DNA of 64,000 nt, taken from NCBI GenBank assembly GCA_003956705.1, contig QZCP01000143.1:1-64000 (forward strand), written 5' to 3'. Positions 15,378 through 26,373 of the stretch are shown in pieces. This stretch comes from Brevipalpus yothersi. Its lineage: Eukaryota; Arthropoda; Arachnida; Trombidiformes; Tenuipalpidae. The notes below the pieces were generated by a model. It worked only from the letters and a program-made list of their open reading frames with translations. It was not told where the DNA came from and did not search any database. The number at the start of each line of letters is the position of its first letter. The stretch's first letter is position 1. The position numbers were made by a program, and so were the translations under genes.

Positions 15378-16518
15378 TCAGTCCCATGAATGATCAGAAC
15401 TGTTACTGTTATCACTCCAATCATTTGCCGCTGGAGGACTTCGTGATATTGGGCTTCCAAGAGGAGAATTTCTCACGGAAAGTGGACTTGCTTCTGGTCT
15501 ACCATCGTCACTATCACTTTCTTCAATATCATCATTATTCATCTCATCATTATTATTATTATTATCATCATCTTCATCCATTTTTTCAACTTTTATCTGG
15601 ATAGGATTGCTATTCGTATTACAGTTACTGTTACTGTTACTGTTACTGTTACCATTACTGTTACTATTATCATTAGTATTACTATCACAATTAGAGGCGG
15701 AACTCAAACTTTCAACCTCTTTGGCTTCCTCTTTTATTGTCGGCTTGATGTCTTCAGATTCGATGGCGGAAGGAGGAGACAATGAAAATGATTCTGATGA
15801 TACTAGAGACGGTGATAGAGATAGATTTGAACCCAAGCGATGTGAATTGGACATTTTTTTCTCTTTTTCGATATCTTTAGATATGGTAGGTGCACTTTCC
15901 TCTCCAGGCCAATCAGGTGGATCATCAGGTGGGTCACCCCAACCGATTTCTGGTTCTTTTTTAATCTCTTGTTCATCTTCACCCTCGATACCCAAAAATT
16001 CCCGAACGAATTTTTCAATCTGAGGATAAATATAACTTTTAGCTTTTTGTGAGATGACTTGCTCAACCAAATGGTCTGTGTTGAACCGGACCATTCCAGA
16101 ACTGAAATGAAATGAAATAAGTGAGAAATGAATTTATTTAACACAATCAAATCAAAACTTACTCGTTAAGTTCTTTTCTCATTTTCTCACGTAGGTCATA
16201 TCTATTCATGGTAGGTTCCCAAGATTGTTGAGCCAAAAATCTATTTACAGATCCTTCAAGTCGTTGACGAAGATTCAGATAGGCAGGCTTGATAAGGATA
16301 AATAAATCGATTAATTCCTACAGTATAATGTAGGGAAAACTGAAGGAAAGCGCTCTTACCTTTGTATCAATATCGGCTATACATTCTTTACGAAATTGAT
16401 CAAAGATTCCTTTTGATTTCAAATCTTCGACAATCTGATCAACAGTTTGAGTAAATGATTTCTGATCCGTTATGGGCTGTACCATTCGAGGCTGTTGACC
16501 ACCGCTATTAGTGGTCAT
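15378..16518 (-). CDS. BOD1: BOD1/SHG1-domain protein
   Basis: Three exons join in phase: 16518-16360, 16287-16163 and 16101-15378, giving 335 aa. Residues about 20-135 match the BOD1/FAM44 (SHG1) layout: VDQIVEDLKSKGIFDQFRKE, then CIADIDTKPAYLNLRQRL across the exon 1-2 junction, QQSWEPTMNRYDLREKM, SGMVRF and YPQIEKFVREFLG. BOD1 proteins inhibit PP2A-B56 at kinetochores, and relatives occur in SET1/COMPASS complexes (family knowledge). The C-terminal 200 residues are disordered: a WGDPPDDPPDWPGEE stretch, an Asn/Ser repeat, an acidic block and Ser-Pro sites. Human BOD1 is about 185 aa, so this form carries a long acidic tail, closer in style to BOD1L. The ATG lies only 20 nt downstream of the SNAPC5-like stop codon. 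Confidence 0.88.
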
Positions 16519-16538
16519 TTTGGCTGATGGAATATTTA

Positions 16539-16977
16539 CTATTGGTCTTCTTCCTCTTCTTCCTCCTCCTCTTCACAATCACCAGATCCTCCTTTGGCTA
16601 AATTGTGGAGTACTTCACCAACTTCCAAATCTAATTGGACAGGTTCGGCTGTGACTGAATTATCGGTAATGATTGATTCTTGTCGTTCTTGAGGCGCTTC
16701 CAAAGTCAATGCAGATGCTGTTCCAGAAAGAGAAAAGAATATAATTAGCATCAAAAATAAGAAAATGGACACCATGATACTACAAGTGATGATATTGTTA
16801 CTCGAATTATGATTAAAATCAACACTTACCAAATCCTTCAGATGAGGTTTTCAATTGACTTATGATTGCGAGTTCTTCCGTTTGCAATTGATTATAATGT
16901 TCATTCACTTTGTCAAGAAGGGCAACAAGAAGTTTTTCCTCCTCTTTTAAACTATTTAATCGAGATGAAGCTGACAT
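16539..16977 (-). CDS. SNAPC5: snRNA-activating complex subunit 5 (SNAPC5/SNAP19)-like
   Basis: Two exons, 16977-16830 and 16717-16539, give 108 aa. Human SNAPC5 is 98 aa with the same plan. The N-terminal coiled coil contains SRLNSLKEEEKLLVALLD and a conserved VxxEELAI-type segment (LQTEELAIISQL), followed by a short linker and an acidic tail of nine consecutive Glu (plus Asp-Gln) ending at the stop. SNAPC5 is a small structural subunit of the complex that drives snRNA transcription by Pol II and Pol III (family knowledge). The match rests on length, coiled coil and acidic tail, so it is good but not certain. It probably shares its upstream region with the divergent CCDC174-like gene. Confidence 0.78.
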
Positions 16978-17460
16978 AATTCATGATATATCAATTAACG
17001 ACAAGAAAAAAAAATAAACGAAACACTTTCACACAAACACCGACAAGATTAACATGCACAACATAAAGTGGCACTTCATAAGCCGATTCAGCTGATGTAA
17101 ACAAAACTGCATGCTCATGTCACTCACATTGTTTACATTCTTCGAGGTTGATCATGATCTTCATCATGTAATGATGATAATCTGCTTGGTTTTAATTAAT
17201 TGAGTGTCGGACACAAAATTGAATATCCACTCGATAGTTGTGAGTGTGTGAAGATATTGTTTTGATTCATGAATCATTATTTGTGCCAGCCAATTGATCA
17301 TTAATTGTGTGAGTATATTTTTTGAGTAAGTTTGTTGTTGAGTTCCGTTTATAAGAAGATACAATGTAAATGAACATATCATATTGATTGATGATTAATC
17401 AACTGATTTTCTTTTTCTATATTCCCCATGTTATTTTTAGCCATTGAAGGTTGATCAAAA
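16978..17460. promoter_or_regulatory. Divergent intergenic region between SNAPC5-like and CCDC174-like genes
   Basis: 483 bp separate two divergent start codons, so it must hold both promoters. It is AT-rich, with repeated TGATCAT/ATGATCA-like words around 17150-17310. No TATA box can be assigned with confidence. Confidence 0.5.
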
Positions 17461-18480
17461 ATGAATTACACAGCATCTTTGGTTGATCTTAAGGCAGAGC
17501 TATTCAAGAGGAAAGAGGAAGCACAAAAAATTCCCCAAAAAACGGTTAATCTTCGTGAAGGCGGCTATAAGTGGAAATATTTGGCCGAAAAGCTTGACCA
17601 TCGACGAAAAATAAAACAATTGACAAGAAAATGTGAAAAAGCTGGTAATGATATTGAAAAGAGAGCTGCCGAAGAAGAGTTGGAAAAGGCAATCAGAGAA
17701 TCGAAAGAAGCTTTGGAAAGGAAAGCAAAAATATATGAACAAAAAATGGACAAAGCTATGCAAGGCTTTTTTCAAGATAGTGATGAAGAGGCTGTTGATG
17801 AAGATGATGAATGTATGGTCGATTTTGATGCTAAAGCATTGGAAAAATGTAAAATACTCAATCAAAAAAGACGTGAGGCTTTGGCCAAAAGTCAAGAATG
17901 TTTTAAACCCAAAGATGATTCACAGCATAATGATGATGATGATGATGATGACGATGACGAATGGACTGAGTTTACAGATTCATTGGGCCGAACAAGAAAG
18001 TGTTTAAAAGCTGATCTACATCTATTCATCGAAGCGGACAAAGATTTAGTGCGTAAACCCGTAGCTGATGAAGGTAAACATGAGACCGACACTAGTCAAA
18101 GTCCATCAGCCAAACGTTTTCGAGGTGAAGATTCATCTTCCACAGCTTCCTACGATCGAGAGGAAAGTTTTCCACCCCTCACACCTCAAGGGCCCATTCA
18201 TTATCAAAATATACGATTTGATGAGGTGAGAGATCATGGTGTAGGGTTTTATCAATTTTCGAAAGATTCTGAACAGCGTAAAAAACAGATGGAAGAGCTG
18301 AAAGAACTTCGAGAACAAACTATCAAGCAACAAGAGATGAAAATTAAGATGGATGAGAAGAAGAGTCAATTGGTGCAACAAAGATTAGCGCGTATTGCTG
18401 CTAGAAGAGGAATCCAAATTCCTAATAGTTCGGATGCTAATATCACCAAAGAAGAAAATGTTAAAGATGATATGACTTGA
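17461..18480 (+). CDS. CCDC174: CCDC174-like nuclear coiled-coil protein
   Basis: Single-exon frame of 339 aa. The N-terminus SLVDLKAELFKRKEEAQK matches the CCDC174 start. A Lys/Glu-rich coiled coil follows (about 50-115), then an acidic run and the signature EWTEFTDSLGRTRKC (about 167-182). GPIHYQNIRFDEVRDHGVGF (about 243-262) and a second basic coiled coil (LREQTIKQQEMK) come next. Human CCDC174 (467 aa) is nuclear and tied to the exon-junction complex through EIF4A3 (family knowledge). This copy stops after the second coiled coil and lacks the human C-terminal ~120 residues. The absence of introns contrasts with its neighbours. The start is the first ATG and sits directly at the conserved N-terminus. 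Confidence 0.88.
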   Translation: MNYTASLVDLKAELFKRKEEAQKIPQKTVNLREGGYKWKYLAEKLDHRRKIKQLTRKCEKAGNDIEKRAAEEELEKAIRESKEALERKAKIYEQKMDKAMQGFFQDSDEEAVDEDDECMVDFDAKALEKCKILNQKRREALAKSQECFKPKDDSQHNDDDDDDDDDEWTEFTDSLGRTRKCLKADLHLFIEADKDLVRKPVADEGKHETDTSQSPSAKRFRGEDSSSTASYDREESFPPLTPQGPIHYQNIRFDEVRDHGVGFYQFSKDSEQRKKQMEELKELREQTIKQQEMKIKMDEKKSQLVQQRLARIAARRGIQIPNSSDANITKEENVKDDMT

Positions 18481-18546
18481 TGGTGTCATATCCAAATATA
18501 TTTCTATTTATTTTTCTAACCCGATTCTTGATTAGAAAAATAGAAG

Positions 18547-18552
18547 AATAAA
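18547..18552 (+). terminator. Poly(A) signal for CCDC174-like gene
   Basis: AATAAA 67 nt past the stop codon of the plus-strand gene. Confidence 0.6.
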
Positions 18553-18589
18553 GGTTAAAATTTCGAATGATGATAATGATGATGATGGT

Positions 18590-18595
18590 TTTATT
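18590..18595 (-). terminator. Poly(A) signal for TOX4-like gene
   Basis: AATAAA on the minus strand, about 180 nt past the stop of the convergent minus-strand gene. The two convergent signals are only about 40 bp apart. Confidence 0.55.
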
Positions 18596-18775
18596 CGTCT
18601 TTGAAAATCCATTCGCTTGATTTTATGGATGTATGGAATAAATTTAGCGAAAAGATCTACGATCTCCACAAAATGAATGAGTTGTAAAAATGCATCGAAG
18701 GCAACTTGAATTCTAAGCTATGAGCATTAAAGGGTTCGGGGAAAAATTACAAGTGAAAAAATTGGCTCCTCTCGA

Positions 18776-20452
18776 TCAACCTTCTCTGATGGACATGTTA
18801 ACAAAATTAACGAAAGCAGCTTTACAATGGGCAACAGCACAAGCAGCTGAACAAAATTCTCTATCCCAATCCGGATTATGGACCGCTCTATTTTTACAGC
18901 CAACTCGAATACAATTAGTTAAAAGAGCCGCATCATTATAGTAGATATTTCCAACCGTTTGGAGACCAGTTGATGAATTGGTGGAGGTAGATTGGCTATT
19001 CGGTTCTGGTTCAGGCTTTTTCACCGGCTGAGGTGCAACTAGGGCCACTTTGGGTGGTTGTGGGGACTTTGGTGGTGGAGGCTTCGGGAGAGATTTTGGA
19101 GCGGATGGCACAGGAGGGGTAGGAATAGGAGAAGAGGTAGGAATGAGAGTAGGGATAGGAGTAGGAGTAGGAGTCGGAGTAGGAGTAGGAGCGGGAGAGG
19201 TCACAACAGTTTCTTCGGAAGATTTTCGATCATCATTTGTTACTGATGGTTTAGCAGTTAAGGATCTTTGTATTTCAATTTTACGTTTCATATCATCTTC
19301 CATTTGTTTTTTTGAGCGTGTTTTTCGGTATCCGTATTCAGGATTCAATTCTGGCACTTGAAAGGCTGGTTTGGTTGTTGTTTGCATCGGTTTATCTACT
19401 CTTGATGTTGACGGAACGTCTTCCTTCGATATCGATGGAGCATCTTGTCTAGGTGTTGATGGAGCATCTTGTTTCGATGTCGATGGAACCGGTGCAGAGG
19501 TAGAAGTTTCAGGAGATACCACTGGACTTCGAAATTTTCTCGAATAATCTCGTATTGGTGAACCAATGCGATCAATTGTTGGTGGCTCAACATGCCTCTG
19601 GATGGGAATGGACGCATTGATGGTCAGTTCAGAGGATTGATGACGATCCTGAACAATTTGAGGTCGTGTTTGGGCTGAAATTTGTGATTGTGTTTGAATT
19701 TGTGATTGTGATTGAGGTTGAGAAATAGGTGTAGGTTGATCTCTGACCGTAGGTTTGACTACTTTAACATTATCTTGATTCTTGATTGATGACTCAGGTT
19801 TTGGCATGGTAAACTCCTCGATGGAGTATTTATGATCAGCTAGACAATCCACACTTGACAAACTTTGGTTCAATGTTTCGTTACTAATGTCACCATTTTG
19901 GATAGAATGTGCATCATCTGAGCCACTTTCACTAGCTAAATCAAGAAATGGAATTGTTTCGGGAACCCTATTGACTATCACTGGATTCGTTAGTTGAACA
20001 GAAGAAAGAGGAGGAGTACAATTACTGGAGACTGTTGCAGGCGGAACGACATGATTAGTCAATGGAGAAACTAATTGTGTAGATGTAGATGGAGTAGGAA
20101 GTGATTGGGGGTGAACAAAATTGGCTGAATCTTCATTAATAGAAGTTGGATTAATTGTAGCTATAACTTTTGATTCATTGAGCGGTTGTTGTTGCTGTTG
20201 CTGATGATGATGATGTTGCTGTTGCTGGACATTTGCCGATAGCTCATCACCAATACCGACAAATAGATGCAAATTTTGTTGTAAATCAGAGTCAAGTTCA
20301 AATTTATTGACCATATCATTATCAGCCAGATCATTATTAAGCAACACATTGATACCACCATATTCATCTTCATCAAGAGGAGTTCGATTGGCAATCATAC
20401 TCTCAATAGCATCAATAGGCATTTCTATGGGATTCCATTCCTCCTCCATCAT
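18776..20452 (-). CDS. Protein with TOX4-type C-terminal cysteine module, no HMG box
   Basis: Single-exon frame. The in-frame ATG at 20452 (MMEEEWNPIEMPI) is chosen over the upstream hydrophobic extension that an ATG at 20545 would add, giving 558 aa. Most of the chain is low-complexity: His/Gln runs near residue 80, Thr/Ser/Pro-rich middle, a Pro-Thr repeat, then KSLPKPPPPKSPQPPK. The last ~50 residues form a Cys/His module, CIRVGC...DWDREFCSAACAVAHCK, that matches the extreme C-terminus of TOX4 (DWDNEYCSNECVVKHC). TOX4 is a chromatin protein in the PNUTS-PP1 complex (family knowledge). No HMG box is seen; the short basic stretch GYRKTRSKKQMEDDMKRK is not one. A chromatin or PP1-related role is inference. 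Confidence 0.8.
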   Translation of the reverse strand: MMEEEWNPIEMPIDAIESMIANRTPLDEDEYGGINVLLNNDLADNDMVNKFELDSDLQQNLHLFVGIGDELSANVQQQQHHHHQQQQQQPLNESKVIATINPTSINEDSANFVHPQSLPTPSTSTQLVSPLTNHVVPPATVSSNCTPPLSSVQLTNPVIVNRVPETIPFLDLASESGSDDAHSIQNGDISNETLNQSLSSVDCLADHKYSIEEFTMPKPESSIKNQDNVKVVKPTVRDQPTPISQPQSQSQIQTQSQISAQTRPQIVQDRHQSSELTINASIPIQRHVEPPTIDRIGSPIRDYSRKFRSPVVSPETSTSAPVPSTSKQDAPSTPRQDAPSISKEDVPSTSRVDKPMQTTTKPAFQVPELNPEYGYRKTRSKKQMEDDMKRKIEIQRSLTAKPSVTNDDRKSSEETVVTSPAPTPTPTPTPTPIPTLIPTSSPIPTPPVPSAPKSLPKPPPPKSPQPPKVALVAPQPVKKPEPEPNSQSTSTNSSTGLQTVGNIYYNDAALLTNCIRVGCKNRAVHNPDWDREFCSAACAVAHCKAAFVNFVNMSIREG

Positions 20453-22039
20453 GTAATTGTCGTAAATATATGAATTGACAATTATATACAACGATGCAAA
20501 ATAAACAATTCCAATCAACAGACACAGATAGACACACACACACACACAATCAATTCATTCAAATCATACACACAACTTTGTCCACACACAATTTGAACAA
20601 ATTAAAGTTGCTTAATCAAAAAGAAATACGTTTATTTTTCACCGCTTTTTCGCATGTGTTCATGTGTGTGTTTACATTCATTCAGAATATATCAAGTATC
20701 TGTATAGGTGGCGTAATTATTTGCAAAATTTTTCGAATTTTTTCCGATATAGTATCGTTCATGTAGATTCATATCGATGATGGTAAAGTTCTGAGAAAAA
20801 AGTTCTAATATTCTCAATTTTGGGGAAAGTTCTGATGGCTCTTGAGTTTTGAGTGGACTCTGAATTTTTGTTTACCGGTAAATTATGAGCTGAGAGATTC
20901 AAGAATTGTAGAGATTATGAGAGTTGAAATGTGTGGAAGGCAAGATTGTCTTCTTTCTTCTTTTTTTATGGGTTGTTAATAAATGTATATGTATTAGTAT
21001 GAGTGGAAGGTAATGATGATGATTGTAGATATTCGAGAAAATTGTGGAGATTCTATTTGGGAAATATTTACATGGTAATTTGAATTTAATTCTATGAGAA
21101 ATGTTGTGAAGAGATGAAATGTAGATGATAGGATGAGAGGATACGGTGGAAAAGCGGTGATGTTAAATGTTGAAATATAATTATCTATTGGTGATCTGGG
21201 CGATAAAGATGACCGGCATTGTCCAGATTAATGATGATGTGAGATGAACTTATTTGTGCAATCTTATGAAATTTTCTACAGTTATTTCGGAGAAACTTAC
21301 TCTGCTTTGCAGAAATACCTTTGTAACGATGGTGTTCAATTTGAATCGGAATCTGGTTGATGCAAATATGTGGAAAACTACTTCATTTTTCTTTTTAGAG
21401 TCAACTAAAACCATGAGCCATGAGATATTTTGAGGAACCAGATTTCAAAAAGTTTCCGAAATGATTGAAGATCTCTTTACGAATTCGGTGATCAGCATTT
21501 TCTGAGATGCACGAGTCTCTTTGATTGGAATGGATATCCGTAGCACCATTCTCACACCCTTGCATGGTGAAGGTCTTTCAAAATTATTCCCAGTCTGTAA
21601 ACAAAACGTTTACATTTGTAACTAAAATCAATTCATCTATCAGACCTGTAGCTAATTGTTCCAGCTCTACTAGTTCTATTGGCGTTCTAATCATTTTACA
21701 GAATCATTGTGAACAATGGCTCACATTATGATGAACTATGAGGTAAATCGATTGCTCTACCCAGATCGAACCATCCATGGGAGCTTGAAAAGATTTTATC
21801 TATTGCTAGTAAACGCATTTCTCAATCAAGGGCCCGAGAACATTACGTCGGTGTTAACATTAGTTGAACATCATTCAATGAACAGTCTCACATCGACCTT
21901 GGCTATGTTTGAAAAACTCTTGCCAGAATGTGTGCAGCTCATACTTCATGCTTGAAGATGGGAGACAAGATTGTCGCTAATTTTGGCTCCATACGTTTGG
22001 CAAGTAAGAGAAGAGAAACTCGATCAAGAGAAAGAGAGA

Positions 22040-22045
<6 letters not shown>

Positions 22046-22087
<42 letters not shown>
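22046..22087. repeat. (GA)n microsatellite
   Basis: Uninterrupted AG run of about 42 bp, preceded by imperfect AAAGAG units. Confidence 0.95.
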
Positions 22088-22090
<3 letters not shown>

Positions 22091-22214
22091 TAAAAACTTT
22101 GAACGATAAGCCCTGTGAAGCCCAATGTAAAGATCCGATTTTGGCTCGCCTGGCTGTGACATTCATCAACTCTCAGCCTATTCAAAAACATTTCAAATCG
22201 TCATCAAGCAAAAA

Positions 22215-22217
<3 letters not shown>

Positions 22218-22254
<37 letters not shown>
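22218..22254. repeat. (CT)n microsatellite
   Basis: Uninterrupted CT run about 130 bp after the GA run. The pair could pair as an inverted GA/CT repeat. Confidence 0.95.
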
Positions 22255-22256
<2 letters not shown>

Positions 22257-22577
22257 CTAAGGTCTATGATAGAGAGTGAGAGGGCCAAGAAAGTGAGTAG
22301 AATGATTTTTTCAACATCATCTTTTCCATGAGAACTCTTTGAGAAAGAAAGAGAGTTAAACATTTCTTGTATATTTTTTTCCACTATAATATAGTCAAAA
22401 AAGCGTGAGGATCAAGTTCAAAGAAAGAGGGTTACAAGAATTTCTTTGAAAAAAAAAACAGTGTTCGCATTCATTCGGCATAATTGTTGCAAGTGAAGTG
22501 TGAATATACGTAAAATTGACCGGTGAACATTTCATCATTCTATACACCTGTACATCATTTACGCTCATACAAACACC

Positions 22578-23231
22578 ATGGCACCCAGACAATTTCATGC
22601 TCCAAGAGTGTGGAAGAGACCTTTGACTACAATCTATTCAGACAATTATCGATACGGTAATTCATTGTATGCTCCTGCATTGGATGAAATTGAACGGAAA
22701 TATCATGAATCAATGGCTCGAACACACTTTCGTGCTGATCGACCAGATCTCGGACTATCAACTATGGCCGGACAAACAGGCAACTATTCATCTCGACCAG
22801 GATCACCGATAATTGATTTTGGATCCAACAGATCTCGTCGAATCAACATGGAAACTGAACTACAAGGACTAAGTCGATCTCTTAGTGGTACTCGTCTCGG
22901 TACATCACTTCTGGGTCTTGGCCCATCACCAAGTGCAAGTGATCTGAAGAGATCATCATCATTTCACGCCTACGAATCAGCTCGAGCTCTGGCTGACATC
23001 GAAAATGGTCTCGAAAGCTCACGAGCTCGGCGACATCGACGAAGACCGGAAAGTGTCCACTTTGTGGATGAATTGGTTCCACGATCACCCCGATCTCATT
23101 CGAGACATCGATCAATGCCACCACATCATTCAATGGATTTGGAAGCTGAAGCACACAATAGCAATATATGGATGGATCGATGGTACAAAGTTGGTGTGCC
23201 AACTGGATGTCGATTGGTTGCCATTTGTTAA
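22578..23231 (+). CDS. Unrecognised basic Ser/Arg-rich protein
   Basis: Open frame of 217 aa from a good ATG (CACCATGG context). The N-terminus (APRVWKRPLTTIYSDNYRYG) is compact and aromatic-rich, followed by LYAPALDEIERKYHESMART. The middle is Ser/Gly/Leu-rich (LSRSLSGTRLGTSLLGLG) and the later part Arg-rich with repeated RSHSRHRS-type segments and possible basophilic kinase sites. The last ~15 residues (KVGVPTGCRLVAIC) look unlike the rest, so the true gene may splice out before the stop. The style resembles small arthropod muscle-filament proteins such as myofilin, but I cannot confirm that and leave it unnamed. Codon-level integrity over 650 bp in AT-rich DNA supports real coding. Confidence 0.6.
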   Translation: MAPRQFHAPRVWKRPLTTIYSDNYRYGNSLYAPALDEIERKYHESMARTHFRADRPDLGLSTMAGQTGNYSSRPGSPIIDFGSNRSRRINMETELQGLSRSLSGTRLGTSLLGLGPSPSASDLKRSSSFHAYESARALADIENGLESSRARRHRRRPESVHFVDELVPRSPRSHSRHRSMPPHHSMDLEAEAHNSNIWMDRWYKVGVPTGCRLVAIC

Positions 23232-24089
23232 AATCTTAAATCGATTCTCTTTACATACACATACCCAGTATGATGATGGATTGAATCAAGTTTCAAGAAG
23301 AAAAAAACTAGGAAAGTTATGTATCTCTGTCTATCGTTGCCTATCTCTCTCTCTCTTTCTGGTCTAACAACACCTTAATCACTTGTCAATTTGTCTGCCA
23401 TGGATTCTGATTCCGATCGTTAAGTATCATTTACAGTGTCTATTTTTTTGGTTCGGTTTTTGGTTAGAAAACTCAATTACTTTCCATGATAATTTGTTGT
23501 CCTTGTTGCGTTGGAATGTCTTTTTCTCCCATCTTGTTGATAATTCTTTCCCCCTGAAATCTCACTATCTATAACACTGTCATGTATGTGATACACATTT
23601 GATCCTCGATCAATTGGGATCATGAAATACTATGAAAACGATTTTATTATTAAGAAACTTACACCAAAAAATCAGTTTTGCTTTGTTTGGGTTTCTTGCC
23701 ACGATTTGATTAGATTTCTCTTTTATTATTATTTTTATTTTTCTATTATTATCATCATCATCTTTAACCATTTAAGTTAATCGTATCACATAATATGGAA
23801 GAAGAAGGTTTCAATCAACATTCGGTTTATTGAGAAAGAAATAGGGAGAAGGACTTTAACCAAATTTCGAGCCAACAAGCTCGGTGAAAAAGAATGAACT
23901 GGACATTAATTTGAAAATCAAACCAATACAAAGATTTTTTTTCCCAACCTTCTTTGAAATCAAGAATACGGTGAACATCATCATCATCTTAGTAATATAG
24001 AGAGATAGAGAGAAGAACTCACAATAGCTGAGTCCTAATGGAGTACCACCGATATAGATTTATGATCAAGATAAATATGATCAGAGACT
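23232..24089. other. Intergenic
   Basis: AT-rich 3' flanks of the plus-strand gene on the left and the Rab GDI gene on the right. No supported coding frame. Confidence 0.55.
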
Positions 24090-25880
24090 CTAGACTTCCT
24101 CATCGCCTAGATTACGTTTGACTTTTGAGAAATCAAATTCTTCTCCTGTACCTCGCTTGTAGATGTCCAACACATCCAGACAGGTGGTTTCAAAGTGAGT
24201 TGTAGGATCAAATGATTCGGAAATGAATATTTGGCTCTCAAGTCCATTATCGGTAGGCTTGTAAATGTCCGTAACGGAAACAAATTTTTGTCGAATGGGT
24301 CCAAGAAGATCCAAGCCTGGCTTGATTTCCAATTCAGGATTGTTTGTTTCGACAAATGCCGAAACCATTGCAACAAACCAGCCTTTTGCAGCAACTTGAT
24401 GAGTATAGGAGACCAGTGAAACATAAATATCCGATTTGCGTCCCACTTGCTTCTGAGGAATGATAATCTGACAGGATAGCGAGTCTTTGGTGTTGGGTAT
24501 CGGATGATTGAGCAAGCAAATACATCGAACAATTTGGCCAACCTTGTTAACTCGTTCTGGTACATATGATGGATCACAATAAACTTGTTTGCATCGAGCC
24601 ATCTCACCGCCTGAACGAACACCAACAACTTTACCATTCTCAACTACAATCTCATCCACAGGCTTGTCCAACATATAGGTACCACCGTAGATGGCTGACA
24701 AGCGGGCAAAACCTTGTGGCAATTCTCCGAGACCATACAATGGATACAAGTATGGACTCTTACCATATCGTGCCAAGGATTCGCTGTATAATCTAACTCT
24801 TTGAATTAAATCCAGACAAGGAGCATTCAAATAATCATCATCCCGATACAAAGCCAATGCATGTCCAGTGAATTCTGCTGTCTCCTTGTCAAGTTTGAAA
24901 TAATCATACAATTGTTGAGATGTGGTCTTGTGTGGATCAATTTCTTTCCATGTTTTTGTATCATCTACACTGAAATCTTTCACATAAATGAGAAAACTGC
25001 GGAAACGCTTCTTTTCAAACATTCCCATCAAGCTTGATGCTAATGCTTCCTTCTCATCAGCTGGTACTTTGTAAATTTTTCCACCCTTGTAGACATATGA
25101 GCCTTCGATCACTTTGAATTCCAAGTATCGTGTGACTTCAGTATGAATCAAAAGTTTAACCAGAAGACCATTAGCCATCAAAAATTTGGGAATCAGATCC
25201 ACATTCCAATCACGAGTTCTAATTTATTATGATGAAAGGATGGAAGAAAGAGAGAAAAAAAGAAAAAGTCAGACATGTAAAAAACAGTTGAAGTAAAAGG
25301 TAGTTAGCAGTGGTTATAGTGTAAAATCAATTGATGACGTGATAGGAAATGGAAAGGAGAAGAAGCAATAGAGATAGATAGAGAAAAAAAGGGAGGATAA
25401 GAATTGAATTTGATCAGGTGAATGAAAGAGAAACAATAGAGAGAACGCTGGTGAATGGAATTGTGATGCAAGTAGAAGCTGAGTTGATGAACTCAACTCA
25501 ATAATGAACGAAAAAAGGAAGGCAATTGAAATGTTGATCTGAAAACTGCATCAATCAGACTGTTGAAAAAAAGGAGCTCCTACAAGTGTTAAAGTAGCAT
25601 CGAGAAAAAAAAACAAACCAACTGTTCACACAGAATCACAATTTAATTGTGAAAAATGGATAAGAAAAATTAATTACCGTCCATATTCCTCCAAATTATT
25701 GGTCTCAAAAGCATATTTTGAGAATAAATCTTCCAATGGCGTAATACTGGCCGATTCACCTCCATAATACTTATTACGATCAATGTGGAGCACTTTTTTA
25801 CCGGACACAGATAACATACCGGAAAGTATACATTCCTTCAAACCAGTGCCCAATACGATAGCATCATATTCTTCATCCAT
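24090..25880 (-). CDS. GDI: Rab GDP-dissociation inhibitor
   Basis: Two exons, 25880-25678 and 25218-24090, joined in phase around an intron of about 460 bp, give 443 aa (human GDI1/2 about 445-447). GDI extracts GDP-bound prenylated Rab GTPases from membranes and returns them to donor compartments. The N-terminus MDEEYDAIVLGTGLKECILS is the conserved dinucleotide-fold segment, followed by VLHIDRNKYYGGESASITPL. Exon 2 opens with TRDWNVDLIPKFLMANG. MLDKPVDEIVVENGKVVGV, a CDPSYVPERV-type segment and IFISESFDPTTHFETTC, near the prenyl/Rab-binding regions, follow. It is full length with no disrupted motif. There appears to be a single GDI gene here and no REP-type insert. Confidence 0.96.
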
Positions 25881-26373
25881 GATTGACGATTATTGATCTA
25901 TGACTACTATTTCTTTTTTCTAATTAATACTTCAACTTAATGTAAACAAAAGTGTATGTGTGTGTGTGTGTGTGTATACTGGACACCCTTAATCAGAATG
26001 ATGATGACTAACAAATTATGTGTGATTCTTATTGTGGAGAGAGAGCAACAACACACACAGATGAGCTGATATAAATTAGTAATTTACTTGTTCTTCTTTG
26101 CACACACTTGATGGTAACAGATGTTACACTGAATTGCAATCAAATTTCACACAGAATTATCCAAATGATTTACACACACAATAATTGTATAACATCAAAT
26201 TAAACAATTCAAATTAAGATTATATCACCAAAGTGAATTGAATTTTGATGAATTGCTTTGAAGAAGCTGATTGATCATTTATTGATATTACAGTTCTTTA
26301 TGAGGATGAGCAGAAGTGATACACTATCCCTTTCAGGATTTCCCCCCCTTCTGTTCATATAAAAAATCTTTTA
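25881..26373. other. GDI upstream region and 3' flank of the LINE
   Basis: Contains a (TG)n run (about 25957-25975) and several ACACAC words. The minus-strand 3' end of the retrotransposon must lie within about 26220-26373, but no clear poly(A) or target-site duplication was found by eye. Confidence 0.5.

Larger units (their letters stand above)
20453..22577. other. Intergenic with microsatellites
   Basis: Upstream region of the TOX4-like gene, with an (AC)n run near 20533-20549. Small plus-strand frames at 21525-21955 have no recognisable domain. GA and CT tracts follow. Confidence 0.55.
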
